This document shows positions 35,846 through 43,900 of a stretch of 64,000 bases of DNA, piece by piece. This DNA comes from Chryseosolibacter histidinae (GTDB taxonomy: Bacteria; Bacteroidota; Bacteroidia; Cytophagales; Cyclobacteriaceae): assembly GCF_018598225.1 (NCBI RefSeq), contig NZ_JAHESF010000021.1:1-64000 (forward strand), in the 5' to 3' direction. Under the pieces are notes generated by a model that ran no database searches, had not been told where the DNA came from, and was given only the letters and a program-made list of their open reading frames with translations. Numbering within the stretch: position 1 is the stretch's first letter; the number at the start of each line of letters is the position of its first letter. The translations under genes were made by a program, and so were the position numbers.

Positions 35846-38218
35846 ATGTTCCGCAGCCATATCCGAACCGCGCTCAGAAGTTTCAGGAAGAACAGCTTTA
35901 TATCAGTGATCAACCTTTCCGGGCTATCGCTCGGACTGGCTTCGTGTCTGGTAGCGGGACTTTATATCAGGCATGAGCTTTCGGCTGACCGGTTTCATCA
36001 CGACATCGACGCCATCTATCATGTATCCGCCAGCATGCGGGACCTGAACATCAATGGAACACCGTATCCCTTTGCGGAGGCCATTGAAAAAGACCTGCCT
36101 GCCATCACAGCCACGCTTCGAACGGCCAATGAAGAAACGTTTGTGCAGATCGGCACGGAGCGGTTCAAACATGATGTTGTGCTCTCTGATCCCAATTTCC
36201 TTTCTTTCTTCACCTTTTCGTTGCGGGAGGGCAATGCCGCCAAAGCGCTCACCGGTTTGAAGCAGGTTGTGATCAGCGACGAGATCAGGCAGAAATATTT
36301 TGGCGCACGCAACGCGCTTGGAGAGGTGTTGCGCATTCAGCTGAACAATGAATGGGTTGACTTCATGGTATCAGGTGTGGTTGCTTCACCGGAGGCTTAC
36401 TCCAGCATCTCGTTCGATTTCCTCATTCCGCTGGAGAATCGTTATGTCAATGATCAGGCAGCCAAGAGCGATTGGAGTTCTTTTTACATCACAAGTTTTG
36501 TGAAGGTGGCCCCCGGAACGATCGGGTCTGTGCGTGAGGTGCTGCCGGATTTTTCTGACCGTCACCTGCAACGGAAGAAAAATCCTGATGGTACCCCGTC
36601 CATGATCTTTGTGCTTCGTTCACTGGCCGACCATCATCTGCATGAAGGATTTCAAGGTGCGGGCCTCCTGGCCGGACGCAACATTAAATCGCTGTATGTA
36701 TTTGCCGGTGTTTCATTGATCATTCTTTTGCTGGCGTGTTTCAATTTTATGAACCTCACAAGCGCTCAGGCTTCGCGCAGGGCAATAGAAGTGGGTGTAC
36801 GGAAAGTAGTGGGCGCGGGGAGATTGCAGCTTGTCAGACAGTTTCTTATCGAAGCGCTTGTGCTGAGCGCGTTTGCTGCTGTGCTGGCGCTGGGGCTGGC
36901 AGAGCTGGTGCTGCTGGCTTGCCGCGATATGCTGGGTGTATCAGTCTCTGTTTTCGACTGGAGCCATCCTGAGGTGTATGCGGGTTTCGCGATCGTCACC
37001 ATCATCGTGGGTATACTGGCAGGTCTTTATCCGGCCATGATCTTGTCCGGGCTCAGCGCGCTTAAAAGCTTCAAACGATATCTTACCATTGGTGGCAGCA
37101 ACTGGCTCACCCGTTCTGTGCTTTCGTTGCAGTTCGGTTTATCGGTGATCCTGATCGTGTGCGCCGTGGTGATGTGGAAACAACATCACTACATGATGAA
37201 CAAAGACCTCGGCTACAATAAGGAGCAGGTGCTGGTTATCTCGTTCAATAGCCGTGACACTGCTTCTGCGGACTTTATCAAAACGGAGATCAAAAAATTT
37301 GCTGAAGTAGTGAACGTGACCAAAAGCTCCAGCGCTTTCACCCGTGGCAACAACATCACATTCCTGGAAATGCCCGGTGGTTCGCGCGCGCCTATCTACA
37401 CCATCAGCGTTGATGACGATTACCTCCGCACCATGGATATGAAAGTAGTGCTTGGAGTGCCGTTTCAGGAAGGTCAGGCCGAGGGAAGTGCAGCGATCAT
37501 GATCAACGAGACCATGATGAAAACGCTGAACCTGCAGGATTCCATCGGCATGAAGCTAAACCGTTCCATCGGTTGGGTGAGCAATCCCACGATTGTTGGC
37601 GTGGTGAAAGACTTTCACCATTCACAATTGCAATGGCAGATCCAACCTTTGATGTTCCTTCATAACCGGAAGCTGACCGATACTTACCTGATGGTGCGGC
37701 TTGCGCCGAGGCAGATCGTTGCCGGACGCCAGAAGATCGAAGACGTCTGGAAAAGGACGAACGCTGATTCTCCATTCGAGTATTTTTTCCTGGACGATGA
37801 CATCAATAACCAGTATGCTTCTGAAGCACGATGGTCCAGGGTCATTACCGTTGCCACGGCCATGGCGATCTTTCTCTCGATGCTCGGACTGTTGGGTTTG
37901 GCCATGTTCACCGCAGAACGCCGCAGAAAAGAGATCGGCATCCGCAAGGTGCTCGGCGCATCGTTGCGTCAGCTGGTAGCGTTGCTCTCCCGTGATTATT
38001 TCCTGCTCATCGTCATCGCCTTCGCGGTGGCGGCCCCTGTGGCATATTTTATCATGACCAGCTACTGGCTTAACAATTTCGCTTACCGTACCCCAGTGGA
38101 TGCCATCGTGTATGTTTCTGCGTTCGCGATGGTTTTTCTGATGGCAGCCATTGCCGTAGGAAGCCAGACTATCCGCGCCGCTACACAGAATCCCGCCGAA
38201 ACGTTAAAAGAAGAGTAG
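35846..38218 (+). CDS. FtsX/MacB-type ABC transporter permease
   Basis: A 790-residue permease of the long Bacteroidota type. An N-terminal helix ('FISVINLSGLSLGLASCLVA', 20-42) is followed by a MacB-like periplasmic domain (about 60-270), three helices with an FtsX domain ('ASRRAIEVGVRKVVGAGRLQ' near 310), a second periplasmic domain (440-660), and a second FtsX domain ('AERRRKEIGIRKVLGASLRQ' near 695) ending in 'TIRAATQNPAETLKEE'. No ATPase gene is adjacent, so it must use one encoded elsewhere. Such permeases export lipoproteins, peptides or drugs or transmit mechanical force. Control by the divergent sigma-54 activator is strongly suggested by the promoter. Confidence 0.9.
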   Translation: MFRSHIRTALRSFRKNSFISVINLSGLSLGLASCLVAGLYIRHELSADRFHHDIDAIYHVSASMRDLNINGTPYPFAEAIEKDLPAITATLRTANEETFVQIGTERFKHDVVLSDPNFLSFFTFSLREGNAAKALTGLKQVVISDEIRQKYFGARNALGEVLRIQLNNEWVDFMVSGVVASPEAYSSISFDFLIPLENRYVNDQAAKSDWSSFYITSFVKVAPGTIGSVREVLPDFSDRHLQRKKNPDGTPSMIFVLRSLADHHLHEGFQGAGLLAGRNIKSLYVFAGVSLIILLLACFNFMNLTSAQASRRAIEVGVRKVVGAGRLQLVRQFLIEALVLSAFAAVLALGLAELVLLACRDMLGVSVSVFDWSHPEVYAGFAIVTIIVGILAGLYPAMILSGLSALKSFKRYLTIGGSNWLTRSVLSLQFGLSVILIVCAVVMWKQHHYMMNKDLGYNKEQVLVISFNSRDTASADFIKTEIKKFAEVVNVTKSSSAFTRGNNITFLEMPGGSRAPIYTISVDDDYLRTMDMKVVLGVPFQEGQAEGSAAIMINETMMKTLNLQDSIGMKLNRSIGWVSNPTIVGVVKDFHHSQLQWQIQPLMFLHNRKLTDTYLMVRLAPRQIVAGRQKIEDVWKRTNADSPFEYFFLDDDINNQYASEARWSRVITVATAMAIFLSMLGLLGLAMFTAERRRKEIGIRKVLGASLRQLVALLSRDYFLLIVIAFAVAAPVAYFIMTSYWLNNFAYRTPVDAIVYVSAFAMVFLMAAIAVGSQTIRAATQNPAETLKEE

Positions 38219-38355
38219 GAGGAGATGAGGTACGATTTAACGGAATGATAAGAAGGTCTTTAACGCCAACAGCCATGTGCGTTAGCCCGTACGTTTTTGG
38301 TTGGTCATGGGCACAGTGATTACGGTATGTATCGGCACACTTGTCTATATGGCCA

Positions 38356-39102
38356 TTAACGGTGAGCTCGTTTGAGTGTGCTGTTATAGAGATCTGTAAC
38401 TTCCCTGATCACCGGTTTGTTTAACCGTCGCTCGCCATCCCGCATGTAATTGAATTCCTCCAGCAGTTCGGCAAGTTTCGATTTGGATTCTTCCGCTCTG
38501 TTCGTGGCCATCAGAAATTTACAATACTCCGTCCGGTGCCAGTAATTTGTATAGGACTTGTCCATGTCATTGAACACTTTCCAGGCCAGCGTGGTGTTGC
38601 CATTGAAGTGGAGCGACCAGGCGTAGATCGTTCGTTCCTCCGCATTTCTGAAACTCTTCTCTGTTTCAAGCTCCTGGCCCAGCGCGATGGCTTCGTTATA
38701 ATGTTTGCTGAAAAAATATGCCCGTAACAATTTCAGCCGCAGCGGAACATCGTCGGCCATAAACCCCTGAAGGCAGCCGCTGTAGAGCGGTATAGCATCG
38801 TCATATCTTTCATAGTGCATGTAGGCATCCGCGAGCCTGACCCTGTTGGATACGTTGTCGCTGAACTTCAGGTCCCGTTCAAGTTGCTCGAGCTTGTAGT
38901 TGCTGTTCATCATACCTTTTACACCTTCCGTGAGATTTCTGATATTTCCCCTGGTGTAAAATGTATCGAAGAGGTAAAGAAGACTTCCGAAGAAAGGAAA
39001 GAAAATGATGAGCCAGTACCATTTCTGCTGTGAGTTGCTTTTGTAAGCATGGTACAAACAGAAGATCTGCAGAATGAGTATGGGAGTGTAAAATCTGAGC
39101 AT
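38356..39102 (-). CDS. membrane protein with PLDc_N-like helices and TPR-like repeats
   Basis: A protein of about 248 residues from ATG 39102. The N terminus has two helices ('LRFYTPILILQIFCLYHAYK' and 'WYWLIIFFPFFGSLLYLFDT') resembling the PLDc_N membrane module. The rest is helical with tetratricopeptide-like spacing ('SNRVRLADAYMHYERYDDAI', 'LRLKLLRAYFFSKHYNEAIA', 'AWSLHFNGNTTLAWKVF'). It probably anchors a TPR scaffold on the cytosolic face of the inner membrane. Its partners are unknown. The longer frame from 39153 adds 17 residues without hydrophobic character and is not preferred. Confidence 0.7.
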   Translation of the reverse strand: MLRFYTPILILQIFCLYHAYKSNSQQKWYWLIIFFPFFGSLLYLFDTFYTRGNIRNLTEGVKGMMNSNYKLEQLERDLKFSDNVSNRVRLADAYMHYERYDDAIPLYSGCLQGFMADDVPLRLKLLRAYFFSKHYNEAIALGQELETEKSFRNAEERTIYAWSLHFNGNTTLAWKVFNDMDKSYTNYWHRTEYCKFLMATNRAEESKSKLAELLEEFNYMRDGERRLNKPVIREVTDLYNSTLKRAHR

Positions 39103-39173
39103 GATGTGGGGGATCTTGCCTTGAAAGTTAGCATTCCCCCGACACTTTGCCAATACCGCTCATCATTCGGCGC

Positions 39174-39797
39174 TTACATGACAGGCTCCCGCAGTATGGT
39201 TTTTAATTTGGCAGGTGCCGTTTTTCTGAAATCCGAAAGGTAGATCTCATGGTGAAGCCCGTTGCGCTTGAAGTTTTTGTCGCGCATAAAGGCTGCCATT
39301 TGCTCCAGTGTTTCAGGTTCTTTATCGAACGGGCCTACATGCAGCATTTGTACGGTCTTTCCCTCTGCCATTTCAAACAGACCGGTTTCCGCGGCAAGAG
39401 CAATGCCTTTTTTCGAAACTACGGTATGTCTGGCGGTTTCTATGTGCTGGCGGGTAACGAAATCAGGCATCCTGATCAGCAGCCGATACTCCCACTCACT
39501 TCTGGGCACTTTTTGGGGTGCCTCTGAGATCGAAGGCGCTCCGTATTTTTCTTCATCGTACCACCACAAGCCCTCCAGTTTGGCAACAGTGAAATCTTTG
39601 CCTTTCTCCTTCATCATAAATTTGATGGTATAAGCCATGGAGTACAAACCCTGGAGCTTTTCAGCAAAAGCCTGGCCGGAAGGATCGCCTTTGCCTGTGA
39701 TCGACAGAAATTGCGCTTTTTCAATTTCAACCACCTCGGGTTTTGCCTTGGCCGTATAGTAACTTTTGTACTTTTTTGTGAGATCAAGTTTGTCCAT
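39174..39797 (-). CDS. GyrI-like small-molecule-binding domain protein
   Basis: A 207-residue protein. 'VVEIEKAQFLSITGKGDPSG' begins a GyrI-like (SOUL/BRE) domain, followed by 'LYSMAYTIKFMMKEKGKDFT', 'LEGLWWYDE', 'EWEYRLLIRMPDFV', and a second half with 'VQMLHVGPFDKEPETLEQM' and 'HHEIYLSDFRKTAPAKLKT'. Standalone members bind or hydrolyse small electrophilic compounds; the ligand is unknown here. It lies 71 bases from the TPR gene in the same direction. Confidence 0.85.
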   Translation of the reverse strand: MDKLDLTKKYKSYYTAKAKPEVVEIEKAQFLSITGKGDPSGQAFAEKLQGLYSMAYTIKFMMKEKGKDFTVAKLEGLWWYDEEKYGAPSISEAPQKVPRSEWEYRLLIRMPDFVTRQHIETARHTVVSKKGIALAAETGLFEMAEGKTVQMLHVGPFDKEPETLEQMAAFMRDKNFKRNGLHHEIYLSDFRKTAPAKLKTILREPVM

Positions 39798-39935
39798 ACG
39801 AATAGTTTTGATGGTGTAAAATAATCCACCACCAGTGACAGCCCTATGTCAGTATGGTTTCAAAAAAAGTCTGGATGCGAAACGCCGGGGCTTACAAGTA
39901 GTATACCTTAGGCGAGGGGGCAGTCAGTCACGCCA

Positions 39936-40018
39936 GCCCTGAAAGGGCGCCAAGCAAGAAGCGTAGGGTGTAAGCCCTACGCTTCTAACGTGAAACTCGG
40001 TGAAAGCCCCAACGGGGC
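39936..40018. repeat. REP-like hairpin cluster downstream of the RAYT gene
   Basis: Three hairpins: GCCCT gaa AGGGC (39936-39948); a perfect 12-bp stem with AGAAGCGTAGGG and its inverse complement (39957-39986, 6-base loop); and GCCCC aac GGGGC (40006-40018). The first recurs in inverted orientation on the other side of the transposase gene. Confidence 0.75.
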
Positions 40019-40060
40019 GTAATACGTTCTTACGCGCCTTGATACTCCTGGACACACCCA

Positions 40061-40513
40061 TCAATCCCATACATACCGTTCGTCGTACTCGATTTTGTGC
40101 TTGGTAAGTAATTGTCTGAACTCATCCTGAAAAGTTATTTTTGTATGATGCTCGTGTTGTCTTTCGATGTAACGTTTAACCACTTCGATTCCTAAAGGGT
40201 TGACGGAAAAAGCACCGTACCCATCCTGCCAGTAAAAGTTTCTAAGACTTTCGTCTTTGGTTTTCATCCACTTCGAAGAATGTGATTTTACTTCTTCGAT
40301 GAGCTTTGATAATGAGAGCTTCCTCGAGAGCACGCACAGAATATGAATGTGATCTGTGAATCCTCCCACCTTGATTGGATAACATTGAAGGTTATAACAG
40401 ATGCCTGCGATATACTGATGAAGATCATCTTCGAAGGGTGGCTGTATTAACGGCTGCCGATGTTTAGTAGTGAATGTAATGTGAACGAGGTTTTTGGCCA
40501 GTGACTGTGGCAT
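40061..40513 (-). CDS. REP-associated tyrosine transposase (Y1/IS200-like)
   Basis: A 150-residue HUH-type single-strand transposase. The HUH motif is 'GGFTDHIHILCVL' (about residues 50-62), and the nucleophile Tyr is in 'VVKRYIERQHEHH' near 115. 'FYWQDGYGAFSVNP' is the conserved W-Q-x-G-Y segment. No IS200 ends or target duplication are apparent; instead the gene sits among small REP-type palindromes in both orientations, as in domesticated RAYTs that spread or process REP elements. It is full length, with no frameshift. Confidence 0.85.
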   Translation of the reverse strand: MPQSLAKNLVHITFTTKHRQPLIQPPFEDDLHQYIAGICYNLQCYPIKVGGFTDHIHILCVLSRKLSLSKLIEEVKSHSSKWMKTKDESLRNFYWQDGYGAFSVNPLGIEVVKRYIERQHEHHTKITFQDEFRQLLTKHKIEYDERYVWD

Positions 40514-40554
40514 AGGAGAGAGGGGTTATTTATTTGGGGTGATCGAGTTATCGC

Positions 40555-40635
40555 GCCCTTTCAGGGCTTGTGGGCATAACCTTAGCGACACGCAGGGCTG
40601 ACACCCTGCGTTTTGAGTCTACGCCCTTTCAGGGC
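40555..40635. repeat. REP-like hairpin cluster upstream of the RAYT gene
   Basis: GCCCT ttc AGGGC at 40555-40567 and again at 40623-40635, inverted relative to the copy at 39936. Between them is CGCAGGG ctgaca CCCTGCG (40591-40610). The last copy ends on the first base of the stop triplet of the antitoxin-like gene. Confidence 0.75.
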
Positions 40636-40865
40636 TAAAAAGCTTTAGGCGTATAAGACATGAATTCTTCCATCGTAAAGCTGATCAGATTTGCTTCTTG
40701 TTCGGCTTGCCTGATAGAACGATCGAGCTCGTCATTATATCTGGGATCGAATTCATTAAGTGAGATGGTGATCTCTATATTTTTTCTGTTGCCGATGAAG
40801 TCTTTTATTTTCTGAAGCAATTCAATATTTAGTTCAGACGGCTTTACTTTAATTATTGTCTCCAT
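40635..40865 (-). CDS. solitary antitoxin-like protein
   Basis: A 76-residue acidic protein: an N-terminal strand ('ETIIKVKPSEL'), a helix ('IELLQKIKDFIG'), 'NIEITISLNEFD', and a C-terminal helical tail with 'SIRQAEQEANLISFTMEEF'. This layout is common among RelB/Phd-like antitoxins of Bacteroidota that precede a RelE-type toxin. No toxin follows; the downstream space is filled by REP hairpins and the RAYT gene. The final codons abut the REP element, so its arrival may have replaced a toxin gene or the original C terminus. The family call is by general resemblance only. Confidence 0.55.
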   Translation of the reverse strand: METIIKVKPSELNIELLQKIKDFIGNRKNIEITISLNEFDPRYNDELDRSIRQAEQEANLISFTMEEFMSYTPKAF

Positions 40866-40913
40866 AATAAAAGCATTTCAAGCAATTTATCAATTCATAT
40901 CCTCATCCACAAT

Positions 40914-40949
40914 AAAAAAAAGACCGCACGGATACTTCGTGCGGTCTTT
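40914..40949 (-). terminator. rho-independent terminator of the TPR-CHAT gene
   Basis: A 12-bp perfect stem (AAAGACCGCACG / CGTGCGGTCTTT) with a 7-base loop. On the minus strand it is followed by a T tract (A at 40914-40921 on the plus strand). Confidence 0.92.
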
Positions 40950-40974
40950 GGTATTGTTGTTAACCGGAAATGTA

Positions 40975-43900
40975 TTAGTCGATTCCGATCATCATGAAGG
41001 CACCCCAGTAGATCGGTTCAGGGTACTCCACGCGAAGCTCTTTTTTGGCGTCGATGAAGCTCTGACGCAGGTTGTTTGAGTTCAACCACTTCTGATAAAA
41101 TTTCAGCATCAGTTTTTGCGTGGCATCATCGTCTACCTTGAACATACTCATGATCAGTACCTTCGCACCTGCCACGAGAAATGCACGCTGCAGCCCGTAC
41201 ACACCTTCACCGGCTTCGAGATCGCCGAGACCGGTTTCACAGGCACTCAGCACCACCAGGTCAGTCTTGTCGAGGTTGAGGCTCATGGCTTCGTAGGCAG
41301 TCAGGATACCGTTCTCCATGTTGTAGTTGTAGTCAGTTTTGTCGAGCAGATCGCCCGCGCCCCTCAGCAGCAGTCCGGTGCGCATCAAAGGGTTCTGGGC
41401 CAGCAACGCCTCATTCCCTTCGATCTCTTTCTCGAGCGTCAGGTTTGTGGAGGGCCTGTAGAGACCGTGTGTTGCAATGTGAAAGATCTTGGGACTGTTC
41501 AGCTCTTTTACTTTTTCTTCGGCGGCAGAACGTTCAACATATTCAGATGTATTCCATCCTTTTTGCTTGAGCATGAACTGAAGCTGGTTGATCTCCTTCT
41601 CGGTGCCAGGCAGGGAGGCGATGTTTTTGTTATCGGCTGAGGCTGTCAGGTAGAAGGTGGGGTTACCGAACATCATTGCTGTGTTGTCTGTAGCTGCCCG
41701 GGTCTTTGCCTTGCGCAGGAAAATATCTTTCGTGTTGCTCACCAGCACGATGTTGGAGTTGTCGATCACGAACCGGCCGTCGGGGGTGGCAATGGCCTCC
41801 AGGTTGATCTGGTTATAGATGCCATCGGCGGAAAGATAGATGGTTGCTACCTGCCCGATCTCTTCGATGATCGGTTGCCAGAACACGCCATAAGAAATGT
41901 TGTCTTCGAGTTTACCTGTGATAGCGTTGCGATAGAATTTGAAGAAACGTGTTTCCATGCGGTGTCCATCTTTCAGGATGATCGCTTTGGGTTTGGTGAG
42001 CTCCGGTTTTACATAAAGCGCTGCATAGATCACGGAATCGGTGAGGCTATGATTGAAATAACGGTACCGCACCATTTCGATGGCAGCTTCATTGGGCTTC
42101 AGCGACTTTCTTACATCGTCAAAGGTGATACGTTTGTTCTCGAAGCTTTCGCCGAAGATCTCTGAACGCTGGCTAAGCTCTTTCTCCAGGCGCTCTACTT
42201 CCTGGTGAAGCTGATTCGGGTCGATCTCGTTTTCGGTGAGCTGGGTGGCGCTCATGGACAGGGCAAGGGTCAGCAGCTCTTTCTTCTGGATCCAGGTGTT
42301 GTACTGCGCCTTGAGGGGCTCATCGGTGCTGTTCATGATGCGCTCACGGATCTTAATAGAGGAGCTCAACAGCAGCGCTTTGGTGAGCAGCTGGTAATCG
42401 TATACTTTTTTGGTGAGGTCCTTGAAATCGTCGAGGTTACTGAAGGCAAGGGTGTTGTAGAACTCGAAGTCGCCCTTGATGGTATTCCAGTACTTTGCTT
42501 TTTCACGCTCGCTCAGGGCAGGGAAAAACTGCTTGATAAAGTTCTCATAGTTTCCAAGCGCATCTTCGATGTTCTTCTTCGAGCGTTTGAAGTCCTGCTC
42601 CATGTAGTACACCTTGCTGAGCTTCGACAGCACCTTCACGTATTCGGGGTGCGTGGTGCTGAAGAAACTTTCATACAGGTTTTTGGCTTTGATGTAGAAC
42701 TCTTCTGCTCTTTTATAATTCTTCTGCTGGTAGTAAACGTCTCCGGTGAGCGTGTAGATGCTGGCGGTGTTGATGTTGTTCTTCCTTCCGGCCTTGGCCT
42801 TCCAGATGCTTTCAGCCACGGTGAGGGAGTTGAAGGCGATATCGAACCTGCGTTCCGAGATGTAGAGCACCGCTACGTTCTTCAGGATCTCGGCATACTG
42901 CGGATTGTCTTTGCCGAGCTTTTCGGCCATCACATCCCTCGATTCGATCATCAGCTTTTCCACCTGCTGGGCGTTATCTCCCTTGTAGAATTTGATAAGC
43001 GCCAACTGCGACAGTGATTTGGCCACTTCAATGTGCTTGCGCCCGAACTGTTTCTCCTGGCTGGCCATGGCCTTGGTTACGTTGGCCTCCGCTTTTTCGT
43101 AGTCGCCGAGGGTGTAATAAATGTCACCGAGCAGTTTTTGGGTCGGCGCTGTTTTGGTTGAATTGTCACCATAGATGCTGTTGGCGATCTGGTAAGCCCG
43201 GAGCGCGGTTTTTTCGGCTTCGGTATAATCTCCTTTGGCAAGCAGGATGCGGCCTTTGTCTACCAGCGGGTCGATAAGGCGCAGGGTGCTTTTTCCGAAG
43301 AGGCGTTCATATTCCTCGATCAGGTTGTTCAGCAGCTTATCGGTGGCTGAATAACGGCCCAGCTGGATCAACAGGGATGAAAGCTCTTTCGCTGTTGAAA
43401 GCTCATCTCCCATGGGACCGTCGGCTTTCTGGATCAGCTTGCGTGTACGCTCCAGGTTGCTTTCCGCTTCGTCGAACAGACCTTTCAATCCATACAGCTT
43501 GGCCTGGCTCTCCAGCGCGCTGATGTATGATGGCCGCCATTCTGCATACTCCCGGTTCTCTTTCAGGTCAATGATCTCGAGCGCTTTCAGGATGTTGGCC
43601 TCGGCTTCGTCATACTCACCGAGCTTCAGCTGAAGTTTGGCGATGTTGTTCAATTCCATTCCCAGCAGGATGTCGTCGTTCTTGAATTTCTGGATTGTAG
43701 CTTCCCTGGCATCCTTCAGGGTCTTGGCAGCGAGGTTATACTTGTCGGTGAACTCATACCACTGTGCAATGTGGTTGAGGATCGTGATCATGTCCTTGTG
43801 GTTCTTGTCGATCTCCTTTACCACGATGCGGAAGAAGCTTTCCTCGTAGATCTTTCCTGCCTCATCCATTTTGTTGGTGTAGTCGAGGTAGAAGTTGGCG

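Noticed and set aside
38307-38375. 22-residue hydrophobic open frame between the FtsX permease and the TPR gene
   Set aside because: Too short, no promoter or ribosome site, and it overlaps the end of the neighbouring gene.
42205-43017. 270-residue open frame antisense to the TPR-CHAT gene
   Set aside because: It lies wholly within a well-supported gene on the other strand, and its composition follows the shadow of TPR codons. No motif seen.
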